A stretch of DNA of 64,000 nt, taken from NCBI GenBank assembly GCA_002917775.1, contig KZ627157.1, positions 698,886-762,885 of the forward strand. Reading direction: 5' to 3'. This document shows positions 23,599-34,204 of this stretch, piece after piece. The position numbers were made by a program, and so were the translations under genes. Under the pieces are notes generated by a model. That model was given only the letters and a program-made list of their open reading frames with translations, did not search any database and was not told the DNA's origin. Positions within the stretch are counted from its first letter, which is position 1. Each line of letters starts with the position of its first letter. Source of the stretch: Glaciozyma antarctica PI12. Lineage: Eukaryota; Basidiomycota; Microbotryomycetes; Kriegeriales; Camptobasidiaceae.

Positions 23599-26500
23599 AT
23601 GTCGGCCCCCACCGGAGCCCTCCCCACCGAGGACATCAACAACGTCGAGCAGGCTTCCGACGCCTCTGGCGAGAAGAAGACCACCGACAACACCGCCATC
23701 CCCAACGAGAAGGCCGTCGTCGAGGAGAAGAAGCCTGGACGTTTCGACAAAACCTTCGAGGAGCACGAAGCGCCCAAGCACGCCCTCGTCGACATGTCGA
23801 CGATCGAGCTCACCGCCGAGGACCTTTACGACAAGGACAAGGTCGACCTCGAGCAGGTCGAGCTCGACGACGTTTGGACTCTCCTCCAGTGCGTAGCCTT
23901 TTCCTTTGCCAGCCTCCTCTCCCGGCGCCTCCTTTTGCCCCTTTGGGACCGTTCACCTCGCTCTTTCGACGACGAGGGAGTACGGTGGGCATGTAAATTG
24001 GCCTGCAGGGAAGACGCGACTAACCTGGCCCTCGCTGGATCTGAACGGATCTTGTTGAGGACAGCTTATCGTTGGGGAAACGCTTTTGATTGGTCCATTC
24101 GCCACTTTGTCCCATCAGCCCTCCTCCTTCCAGCAGCCTTCTCCGTGCAGGATACAACGCTGACGAACTCCTCTACCCTCTCTCCCACTCCCTTCCCCTT
24201 TTCCTCGTCGTCGTCGCCCTCCTCCCGCCATGTCTCTCCCCCACCTTTTTTACCCCACTCTAGGTGCAAGGAGGAAGGACTCACCCTCGAGGAGACCCAG
24301 CGTCGTGTCGAGATCTTTGGACCCAACAAGCTCGAGAGCCACGAGTCGTCTGCGTTCCTCCAGTTCCTCTCGTGAGTCGCTCTTCCTCCTTCGCCGCAGT
24401 TGTTTGTTTTTCGAGTCGGAGGGATTTTAGCTGCGCGCAGTTGGCTAACCTCCCTCTCCCGCGCAGCTTCATGTGGAACCCCCTCTCGTGGGTTATGGAG
24501 GGAGCCGCCCTCGTCGCCATCGCCCTCTCGAACGGAGAAGGTCGCCCCCCGAACTGGCCTGATTTCACCGGAATCGTCCTCCTCCTCCTCATCAACTCCG
24601 CCATCGGTTTCTACGAGGAGCGCTCCGCTGGAAGCGCCGTCAAGGCCCTCATGGAGTCGCTCGCCCCCAAGGCCAAGTGCCGTCGCGACGGCAAGTGGGC
24701 TGAGATCGACTCGGCCGACCTCGTCCCCGGAGATGTTATCGCGTTCAAGATTGGAGACATCGTTCCCGCCGACTGCCGGCTCTTCGACGCCATCAACGTC
24801 TCGATCGACCAGGCCGGTCTCACCGGAGAGTCGCTCCCCGTCGAGAAGGCCGTCGGACACCAGTGCTTCTCGTCGTCCATCTGCAAGCAGGGAGAAGCCG
24901 AGGGCGTCGTTATCGCCACCGGAGCCAACACCTTCTTCGGACGCGCCGCCACTCTCGTCGGAGCCGACGACGACTCGACCGGACATCTCCAGAAGATTCT
25001 CGCCCAGATTGGGCTCTTCTGCCTCGTCTCCATCGGTATCTTCATCGTCCTCGAAATCGTCATCCTCTACCCCGTCTACAAGTACACCTACCGCCGCGGA
25101 CTGGACGCTCTCCTCGTCCTTTTGATCGGAGGAATCCCCATCGCCATGCCCACCGTCCTCTCCGTCACCCTCGCTGTCGGAGCTCAGCAGCTCGCCAAGT
25201 ACCAGGCCATCGTCACCCGTATCACCGCCATCGAGGAGCTCGCTGGAGTTACCATTCTTTGCTCCGACAAGACTGGAACGGTTCGTCCTTTTCCTGGCAC
25301 TCTCGAGCTCGCAAACTGATTCCGTCTCGCCTTCGCAGCTCACGACCAACAAGCTCACCATCGACCAGACGACCCTCAAGACCTACGGCGCCTTCGATGC
25401 CGCCACCGTCATGCTCTACGCCGCCTACGCTTGCCGTGTTGAGAACCAGGACGCCATCGACGCGTGCGTCTTCTCGTCGTTTTCCCTGCGAAGGACTACG
25501 ACTAATTTTCTTCCTCTCCTCTCAGCTGCGTCGTCGGCGCTATCCCCGACCCTGCTGCCGCCCGCGCTGGCATCAAGGTCCTCGACTTCAAGCCTTTCAA
25601 CCCCACCGACAAGCGTACCGAGATCACCTACACCGAGGACGCCTCGGGACTCATGAAGCGCGTTACCAAGGGCATGACCGGATCCATCATCGAGCTCTGC
25701 ACCCGCAACAAGTCCGCCGAGGTCGAGGACCAGCTCGAGAAGGACGTCGAGGAGTTCGCCGCTCGCGGTCTTCGCGCTCTCGCCGTCGCTTTCGAGGACG
25801 TTCCTTCCGGCGACCTCACCGCTGAGGGCAACGGATTCGAGCTCATCGGACTTCTCGCCATCTACGACCCTCCTCGCGAGGACACCAAGCAGACCATCGA
25901 CGACGCTCAGGCGCTCGGAGTCAAGGTCAAGATGGTCACCGGAGATCAGCTCGCCATCGCCAAGGAGACTGGACGTCGTCTCGGTCTCGGAGACCACATG
26001 TACCCCGCAAAGGTCCTCAAGGCTGGAGGCTTCCCCGAGGGCGGCAAGCACCTCACCCTCGACGAGATGATCATGGACGCCGACGGATTCGCTGGAGTCT
26101 TCCCCGAGCACAAGTACGAGATCGTCAAGCGTCTCCAGGACCTCGGTCACCTCGTCGCCATGACCGGAGACGGAGCCAACGACGCCCCCGCCCTTTCCCG
26201 CGCCAACGTCGGTATCGCCGTTGAGGGAGCCACCGACGCCGCTCGTTCCGCCGCCGATATCGTCCTCATCGAGCCCGGACTTTCGACTATCGTCCACGCC
26301 ATCCGCCAGTCCCGTGTCATCTTCCAGAGGATGCGCAACTACTCGATCTACGCCTGCGCCGTCACCATTCGTATCGTCCTCGGATTCGCCATCATGGCGT
26401 TCGCCTTCGAGTTTGACTTCCCTCCCTTCATGGTTCTTATCATCGCGCTCCTCAACGACGGAACGATCATGACCCTCTCTGTCGGTGCGTTCCTTTCTTC

Positions 26501-27552
26501 TCCCAGCCTTTCAGAATCCTTCGCTGACGATACGCCTCTGCAGACCGTGTCCTTCCCTCGAACACTCCCGACGCCTGGGACCTCGGAGAGATCTTCGCGT
26601 ACGCCGTCGCCTACGGAATCTACCTCGCCATCGGAACCATCGTGCGTACTTTCCAGCTCCTCCTTTTCTGCACCCGCTGACCTACTCCCTTTGCAGGCGT
26701 TCTACCTTGCCATCGTCCAGACCACCTTCTTCTCCGACACTTTCGGCGTCGTCAACATCATCTCGGCCGACGACGACGGACTTCGCATGATCATCTACCT
26801 CCAGGTCGCTCAGATCTCGCAGGCTCTCGTGAGTCGCCGTTCCTCGCTCGCCTTGTCGCTCTCCGCTCACGCGCTTTTCGCAGATCTTCATCACCCGTGC
26901 CCACAGCTGGTTCTTCGTCGAGCGTCCTTCCGCGGCCCTCTTCATCGCGTTCCTCATTGCGCAGCTCATCTCGTCCATTATCGCTGCCTACGGAGACTGG
27001 GGCTTCACCGATGTCGCGGGTGTCTCCGGTGGTTACATCGGAATCACCTGGATCTGGTGCGTTGCGCCGTCCTCCGTCATTCGTCACTCGACTGACCCCG
27101 ATGCCCTTAGGAACATCATCTGGTTCTTCCCCCTCGACCTCATCAAGTTCGGCATGCGCTGGCTCATCGCCAAGTACAACGCTCGCCGCGGTGCGCGCAG
27201 GGCCGATCCCATCAAGCAGATCGAGGGTGTCCCGCTTTCCCGCACTCAGTCCCGCGCTGCGTCGATCAACCAGTCGCTCTACTCGAACCGATTCTCCTTC
27301 ATCAAGCGCGCCCAGCGCTCCGTTGGATTCGGTGGCAAGAAGTGCGTCCTCCTTTTCGTCCTGAACGACGTTCGTCCGACTAACCAACTTGCGTCTGCAG
27401 GGTCGTCATCTCCCCCGCCGAGCTCACGCGCTTCTCCTCGCGCCAGGCCGCCACCACCGGCACGCAGCTCGCGCGCTCCGCCTCCCGCCCCCAATGTACG
27501 TCCTTTCCCAACTCTTTCGTCTTCCTCGACTGACATGTTTGCTCTCGCAGAA
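23599..27552 (+). CDS. PMA1: Plasma-membrane H+-transporting P-type ATPase
   Basis: The main proton pump of the fungal plasma membrane; it hydrolyses ATP to drive secondary transport and set cytosolic pH. The acidic N-terminus is followed by TM1-2 ([35 protein letters not shown]), the actuator TGES loop ([12 protein letters not shown]), the phosphorylation site CSDKTGT-LTTN split by an intron, [19 protein letters not shown], the hinge [20 protein letters not shown] and the C-terminal helices. All catalytic residues are present. Intron 1 (23889-24263, 375 nt) is much longer than the rest. The final intron (27496-27550) interrupts the stop codon: exon base T27495 joins AA 27551-27552 to make TAA. 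If unspliced, translation would add about 12 residues and stop at 27531. Ser/Thr/Arg-rich C-terminus fits the autoinhibitory domain. Confidence 0.96.
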
Positions 27553-28292
27553 TTGCTCCATAGACATCCTCTCCGCCTCCCCGTGCTCTCTCTACCCCCC
27601 GCATATCCATCCCCCTTCGTTCCCCCCAAGCCTCCTCCGACGACCCCCCTCGCTACGAACTGTAATCTCAAGTCGTAGATCTCTCATGAACTCACGTGCC
27701 GTCGCCAACCTTCTTTGAGAGCGAGAGAACAGAGAGCGAGACGAGCAGAATCGTGCTCGACGAGCGTGCGGTTGGGTCAAGCTAGGTCGCTCGAGCGTTT
27801 CGCACAAGGCTGCGGAGTGGAAGTGCAGGCAGTCTTTGGCAGTCTCTTCACGCGTCTTATGGGGGAAGGAGTGCGGGCGAAGCGCAGGGTGCGCGAGAGA
27901 GCTCGAGCAGGGACGAATGCGAAGACTTGAGCGGAGGGAGATGCGCGACGCGCCTTCTCAAACCCAAGCCAGGAGCAGCGTGCAGGGCAGAGAGCGAGCA
28001 AGGCTGGTGGTAGAGCAGGGATCTTGGGGAGAGGCGAACGCCAAATCGTGCGGCAGCGAAGGTGGAAGAGGCTCGATGAAGGGGGCGAGGTGCTGAGGTC
28101 TGCGGCAGATCTCTGGACGTGGGACGACGGCATGCCTTGCTGGGAGTGGCTAGAGCGAGGAGAAGTCAACGAGTGATCGAGTCAGCCAGCGAGGAGTCAA
28201 TCTCAGAACTAAGGGTCGCAAGGACCGAAGCAGATCTGGCCAGAGCAAAGACAACACATCGCGTATTGCAGACCATCCAGCAGCCAGCTCCT
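27553..28292. other. Convergent intergenic region, PMA1 / DIB1
   Basis: 740 bp between two stops. It should hold the two 3' UTRs. The middle (27720-28250) is purine-rich on the plus strand, with repeated gagcgag and gagagcgag words. No gene-like frame or RNA structure was recognised. Confidence 0.4.
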
Positions 28293-29655
28293 TTAGTACT
28301 TGTGCCTCGTCGAGTAGTCTGTGAAGGAAGGGAGTCAGCGCAATCCGAATCAGGAGCTCGCGAACGGCTGACCCTTGGGGGATACCACCAGTCCGCGACC
28401 TTTGGAGGCTCCTCGGTAGACGGTCTCGATGATATCGATGAGCTGGGAATGAGAGACGGTCAGTGAATGCCTACAGGAGTCAGGAACTGCGAACGCACCT
28501 CCTGCTTGTCTTCGATAGCCCAGTTGATCTTGTTGTTGTTTCCCGTACCTGCGAGGAGAAGGAGAAAGAGAACAAGGGGAGAGACGGAGGGAGTAAGAGA
28601 GAAAAGTGAGAGGTGGGAGGTGAGAGGTCGGGGGAGGGGAGGGGATGCAGGAGAGCGGATTAGTGGTCCATTCTGCTACGAGGAACGCTGAAAGACCTGC
28701 CCAAGTCGCACATAATGTGCTGCCGCGCCCACATCGGTCGTAGGAAGGACGTAGGTAGGAGGAGGAGGGAGAGGAGAAGGAAGGGAGCGAGGGGGGGGAA
28801 AAGGGGCTCGTCAGCGATCAATTCGGCTTGGATGCGGGCTGGAACCTCCGTTTCGACGGAAGCAGTATCCCATCCGTCATACGGAAGGATGGGCGTGCCA
28901 TGAGCAGCTCCAGGAGCGAGGGGAAGCACGCCAGGGGAGCGAGGGCCCCGAGGCGGCGTTCAGCCCTATTCCGGCTAAGCTTCCTCCCAACACGTTACCC
29001 ACGCTTCCAATCGATTCATTACCACTTAGCTTAGGTACTCACCTTGTTCCGGTAGAAGAACCTGCGAGAGACGGGAGTCAGCACGGGTCCGAGGGGCGAT
29101 GGAGAAATGGCAGCGCACATGGTCGTGCAAGGATCGTAGAGCTCGTACATCTGAAGCGGCAGCAGACGTCAGCACCGTGTCCTCTCCACCTCCAACAGCT
29201 TCCACGACGTACCTTGGTGAAGTCGGGCACCTTGGTGATGTCGCAAGTGTCTGTCGCGGGCTTCTGTCAGCTCGCCTGCTCCTTCTCCAGGGCATAGCTG
29301 ACACTCACAGACGATGGCAAAGTTCTTGACCTTCTCAGACACCCCGAGCAAGGTCTCGTCGTGTTGCATGCAGGCGGAGTCCTGTGGGAGGAGAGCATGG
29401 TTAGCTCGTGAACCTCCTGCGACCGCACCCCTCCAAAGCCACGCCCTTCACGCCCTTCTTCGCTCCGCTGTAACATCTCCCACCTCCACCATCGCTTCCC
29501 CAGCGCAGCCTGTGCCCGCCAACTCGCTCGACCTCGAAAGCTCGGAGACTCACCCAGTCGTGCCCGAAGCGAATCACGACCACCCGGTTGTCCTCCGCCA
29601 AGATCGCCTGATCCACGTGCCATCCGGACTCGAGACGAGGAAGGAAGTAGGACAT
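28293..29655 (-). CDS. DIB1: U5 snRNP thioredoxin-like splicing factor Dib1/Dim1
   Basis: Essential spliceosome component (human TXNL4A) that prevents premature activation of the B complex. Spliced exons give MSYFLPRLESGWHVDQAILA, VVVIRFGHDWDSACMQHDET, KVKNFAIVYTCDITKVPDF, YELYDPCTTMFFYRNKHIM, CDLGTGNNNKINWAIEDKQE, IETVYRGASKGRGLVVSPKD and YSTRHKY. This is near-complete identity to the family pattern over its usual ~142 residues. The ATG 29653-29655 is the universal MSY start and the stop is 28293-28295. Introns are numerous; the one after YRNK is about 320 nt and holds most of the span 28722-29041. High conservation makes the exon map reliable. Confidence 0.95.
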
Positions 29656-29966
29656 GGTGCGGTGCCCAGCTGTTGCGGTATCGTGCTGAGGAGGGTGACT
29701 CCGGCGGATGAGAGGCGCGCGCGGCGAGAGTTCGAGTTATGAGCTTGCTTGCGAGCAGCTAAGACGTTGCTTTCGGCGCGACTGCTGTAGCAGGCGGTGG
29801 TGCGGAGCGAGGTGAGGGAAGGAGGGAGAGAGGCGACGAGGTGTTGCTCTTCCTCCTCCCTTTCTCCGTCAAACACTCCTCGTTCTCAGCGACCTTCCCT
29901 TGCTCGCAAGCGGTACTGCTCTTCCAGGCTTGACCCAGCCCACCGTTCTCTCTCCCTTCAGCTTCA
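29656..29966. promoter_or_regulatory. Divergent intergenic region, DIB1 / WD40 gene
   Basis: 311 bp between two start codons, containing both promoters. A CT-rich stretch lies at 29845-29965 ahead of the WD40 gene. No specific site was identified. Confidence 0.4.
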
Positions 29967-31698
29967 ATGCAGAAGACGGCGGATACTTCCAACCTCTTTC
30001 AGTCCGACGCAGACCACGCTCGGTTCGTAGAGAGCTCAGTCCACCGTTTACAGAGCGTTGCTGACCCTCGCACCCGCAGAGCTTCGTACCGCGCCGCCAA
30101 AGCTCTCCTCCATGCGGAATCAGGAGATCCGATCGTTCTTGGGAGCAAGCCGCTCAGGGTCGTCGTGAGGCAACGGCAGGGTCGGGAAGCAGAAGCTTGG
30201 TGTGCAGAGAGTGGGTTCCTGGTGCGGAGAGTGGGATTGGAGGTGAGTTGGTCGTCTGGAGCTCGGTGGACGCGAAGGGACATGTCGCACGGGTTGGGTT
30301 GCCTGCCTCGCGTTCTTGTCAGCGGCGCGAACGGGCAGAGCTAACTGATCTTCACCCCGCAGAGCGGCAAGACGAAGCAGACGTACCGAGGACACTTTGG
30401 ACCCGTCACCTCGCTCGACTTTTACACGATCCCCTCCTCGCCTGCGACCCCCACTTCTCCCTTCAAGCCCGCTCGCGAGGTTATGATCAGTGGCTCATGG
30501 GACAAGAGCTTCCGTGTCTGGGATACCCAGGTTCGCTCATCTTCTGCAGCCTCCAACGAATCTCGCTGAACGCGCTCTCGCAGACGAAGACGCATCTCTC
30601 GACGACCCTCGCACACATCGACTTTGTCAAGGCGCTCATCGTGATTCCCTCCCTCGAGCTACTCGTCACTGGCTCCTCCGATAAGGACCTTCGCATCTGG
30701 GATCTCACACCTCTCTCCGACCGCTCCTTCGACTCCCTCCTCGCCGCAAAGAAAAAGGAACCCGACGTCGAGCCGACCACTCTCCCCGAATCTTCCGCCC
30801 TCCCTCCTATCGTCGTCCCCACCGGTGCTGCTCCTCCCGCACCGAAACCGCTTCTCCCACTTCCCGTGCTCCTCTCCCTCAAAGCCCACACAAGGCCAAT
30901 CGAGCGCCTGGCGTACTATCGAATCGCGACGGCCGACGGAGGAGACAGCGGACGAGTCGCATTGCTCTCGGCTGATTCGCTGGGAGCACTAAAGACGTGG
31001 GAGCTATGGAGAAATGCGGACGGGGGGGTGCATGGCGAGCTGCGCAGCGACATTCGGCCGCACGAGATTGGCATTTACGATCTCGTCGTCGGAGACGGAG
31101 AGATCTGGACTGGTGCGTCGGAACCCCCTCATTCCATCGTCGTGGAACTGACACTCGCGTCTCGTAGCCTCGGCCGACAACTCGGTCCTCCTCTCCACCT
31201 TCGACGCCTCCTCTTCCTCGACGCCTCCCCTCCCCACTCTCCGTATCCCCCACCCCTACTACGTCAAATCCGTCCTCCCTCTCTCCATCGCTCTCCCCTC
31301 GCTTAACTCCAACCACGTCCTCACCGGCTCCGCCGACGAGTCGATCCGGATCTTCGACCTCGCGCGCGTCGACGAGGAATCGGGCTCGTCGTCCAAAGCT
31401 CCTTGGGCGGGGATCGGGGTCGAAGGCCCGCTACCGGGGATGGTGAAAGAGGTTGAGGGGCATTCGCACGATGTCATTGAGCTGAGCGTGTTTACGAAGG
31501 AGGTTTACGATTAAGAAGAAGACGTGGATTTTGAGCGCGAGTGTGGATGGGACGCTGCGGAGATGGAGGTGGCCTGATGTGCTCACTGCGCTGCCGGTGA
31601 CGAAAGTGCTGATTCCGGTCGATGAGGAAGAGAGCGTCATGACGGCTGAGGAGGAGCGGGAGCTCGAGGAGATGCTCGAGGCGATGGATGACGATTAA
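29967..31698 (+). CDS. WD40-repeat protein, with an apparent one-base frame slip near the 3' end
   Basis: A beta-propeller scaffold of unknown role. Repeats are seen at GHFGPVTSLDFYTIP with SGSWDKSFRVWDTQ, then AHIDFVKALIVIPS with TGSSDKDLRIWDL, AHTRPIERLAYYR, EIWTASADNSVLLSTF, HVLTGSADESIRIFDLAR and EGHSHDVIELSVF with WILSASVDGTLRRWRWPD. It ends in an acidic tail (EEERELEEMLEAMDDD). In the given sequence the frame meets TAA at 31512-31514, just before the last strand. Dropping one T of the TTT run at 31504-31506 reads EVTIKKKTWILSASVDG and continues to TAA 31696-31698. A 43-nt intron (gtcattg to ttaag) could also rescue it, but would remove a conserved strand and lacks a branch site. The upstream Met at 29967 is the only good start. 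Confidence 0.75.
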
Positions 31699-31778
31699 GA
31701 ATACCGAATACCCTGTGATTCGCAATCTAGCCTTGATACAACTACAGTGAGGGGGCAGTATAATGCTGCTTGTGAACC

Positions 31779-34034
31779 TTAGAGCCACTCGACCGTGCCC
31801 GGGGGCTTCGAGCTGATGTCCATCACGCAGCGGTTCTGTGAGAGGAGAGAGAGTGAGCGGAGTCTCCGAAGAACGGAGCGAGTACTCACGACACCGTTGA
31901 CCTCGTTCGTGATGCGCGACGAAACCTTGCGGAGAACGTCGTAAGGGAAGGGGAACCAATCGGCCGTCATAAAGTCCTCCGTCTCGACTGCTCGGAGCAC
32001 GATGACCTGAGAGCGAGAGCGAAGCCGTCAGCTCAGCTCCTCGCACGCTGAGCAAAAGTACGCACCTGCTCGTAGGTCCTCCTGTCTCCCTGCACTCCGA
32101 CAGCCTTGACGGGCAAGAGCGCGGCGAACGCCTGACTGATCTTGTCGTAAAGACCAGCAGCGCGAATCTCCTCGATGAAGATCGAGTCGGCGTGCTGGCA
32201 GATCTTGACCTGAGCAGCGGTGACCTCTCCGAGGATGCGAATGGCGAGTCCGGGTCCGGGGAAGGGGTGGCGGCCGACGAGGTGAGCGGGGATGTCGAGG
32301 AGGCGTCCGAGAGCGCGAACCTCGTCTGAGAGCGAAGAGTGTTAGTGACGCAAGAGAGGGAAGGAGGAGAGGAACACACCCTTGAAAAGCTCGCGAAGAG
32401 GCTCGATGAGCTTGAGCTTCATGTTGTCGAGGAGTCCTCCGACGTTGTGGTGCGTCTTGATGGTCGCACTGGGTCCCTTGAAGCTGATGCTCTCGATGAC
32501 ATCGGGGTAGAGCGTTCCCTGAAGGAGCCACTCGATCTCTCCTCCCTCTCCTCCAGCGTCCTTGACCTTCTTCTCCAACCGCGCAGCCTCCTCCTCGAAG
32601 ACCTCGATGAAGGTGTTTCCGATGATCTTGCGCTTCTGCTCGGGGTCGAGGATACCCTTGAGCTTGCCGAGGAAGAGCTCAGACGAGTCGATCACGGTGA
32701 GGTTGACGCCGAGATCCTCGCAGAGCATCTTGTGGACTTGGGCGGCCTCGTTCATGCGAAGAACACCGTTGTCGACCATGATGGCGTGGAAGCTGGCAGA
32801 GACGGCGTTTAGTTCTTCCAACTAGGAGGAGCAAGCTGAAGGGCTCACCGGTCACCGATAGCCTCATGCATAAGCTTCGCCGCGACGGACGAGTCGACTC
32901 CTCCACTGACGGCTCCAATGACCTGTCCAGTAGGGCCAACGAGCTCCCTGATCCTTTGAATCTCCTTGTCGATGAACGCGTCCTACGAAGCGTCCTCGTC
33001 AACTCCTGAATCCTTTCCTTGCCTTCGCAAGACTGAGAGGCGAACGCACCATGGTCCACTCGCGCTTGCATCCGCAGATGTTCACGACGAAGCGCTCCAA
33101 GACCTCCTTTCCGCGGGGGCTGTGGGTGACCTCGGGGTGGAACTGGATGCCGTAGATGGGTCGGGTGTTGTGGGCGAGGGCGGCGAAAGGAGCAGATTCG
33201 GTGGTAGCGATGATGGAGAAGTCCTTGGGGAGGGAGTGGAGGCGATCAGAGTGCGACATCCAGACCTGCACGTGGGAACTAGTTCAGTACGTTTTCAGCG
33301 GAGAGCAGTTGAGGAACGCACGGGGGTGTCTCCAACGATTCCCTCGAAGAGCTTGTCCATGTGAGGAGAGGAGCCCTCGGGCTGCTTGAGGACCGTAATG
33401 ATCGCCTCGCCGTACTCGCGGTGGTCGGAAGCCTGAACAGTCGCGCCAAAGGTCTGGCCAATCTCCTGTGCACGGGGGAAGAGCGTGAGTCAGGAAAGAG
33501 GCGGGAGGAGCTGAGGGACGCGAGCGCACCTGGAGACCGTAGCAGATGCCGAGGACGGGTACTCCGTAGGTGAATACGTCGGGATCAACATGGGGAGCGT
33601 CGCTGTCGTAGACAGAGTAGGGAGAACCGGAGAGGATGATTCCTGCGCGTCTCGAGTATCAGCTCCTCGTGCCAGGTAAAAAGTGCGAGGGCACTGGTGG
33701 ACGAACCCTTGGGCTTCCACTTGAGGTCCTTGATCTTCTGCGTGCAAGGGAGCATCTCGCAGTAGACGTTGAACTCGCGGCATCGGCGGGTGATGAGGTG
33801 AGAGTATTGCGACCTGAGAGACGCGAAGGGGAAGATCAACTCACGCCCAGCTTCGAAAGGACACCCTCCAGCGCCACCGTAGCTCCCAAGCTCCTTCCTT
33901 CTTCCTGCGCGACCACCAAGAGCTGTGAAGACTCACCCAAAGTCGAGGATGAGGATGGAATCGAACGCCTCCGTGATGCTGTGCGAAAGAAGAGCGGGAG
34001 GGGTCTCGACTGAGCCGGGAGCGATGGCGGACAT
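31779..34034 (-). CDS. GUA1: GMP synthase (glutamine-hydrolysing)
   Basis: Converts XMP to GMP, the last step of guanine nucleotide synthesis. The N-terminal glutamine amidotransferase domain has [15 protein letters not shown], the nucleophile GICYGLQEIGQ and the His/Glu pair [10 protein letters not shown]. The ATP-pyrophosphatase domain follows with the PP-loop [12 protein letters not shown], then [30 protein letters not shown] and [13 protein letters not shown]. The dimerisation domain ends PPGTVEWL, close to the usual PPGTIEWE. The start is the ATG 34032-34034 ([12 protein letters not shown]) and the stop 31779-31781. About ten short introns split it. Head-to-head with the transcription factor gene, 170 bp between starts. 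Confidence 0.95.
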
Positions 34035-34204
34035 GATGGATATGCTGCTAAGGAGCGGTGGTGAGTTGGATCTGGAGGTGTTCGCCTCGTGCGTTGGTGA
34101 AGGGGAGCGGAAAGAGATGCAGCTGGGAGAAAATTGGCGTGAGAGGCTTCGACGGGCGGCTTGTTGACTCGCCAACTCTTCAGCGTTACACTCTCCGAAC
34201 GAGT
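34035..34204. promoter_or_regulatory. Short divergent promoter, GUA1 / Zn2Cys6 factor
   Basis: Only 170 bp separate the two start codons, so the promoters must overlap. No TATA-like sequence stands out. Confidence 0.45.

Noticed and set aside
24066-26297. Long open frames antisense to PMA1 (437 and 290 codons)
   Set aside because: They mirror the strong codon bias of PMA1, cross its introns, and translate to Gly/Asp/Val-rich low-complexity sequence with no family.
31456-31515. 43-nt intron as the explanation of the WD40 stop
   Set aside because: It lacks a branch site and would delete the conserved strand DVIELSVF, so a one-base slip fits better.
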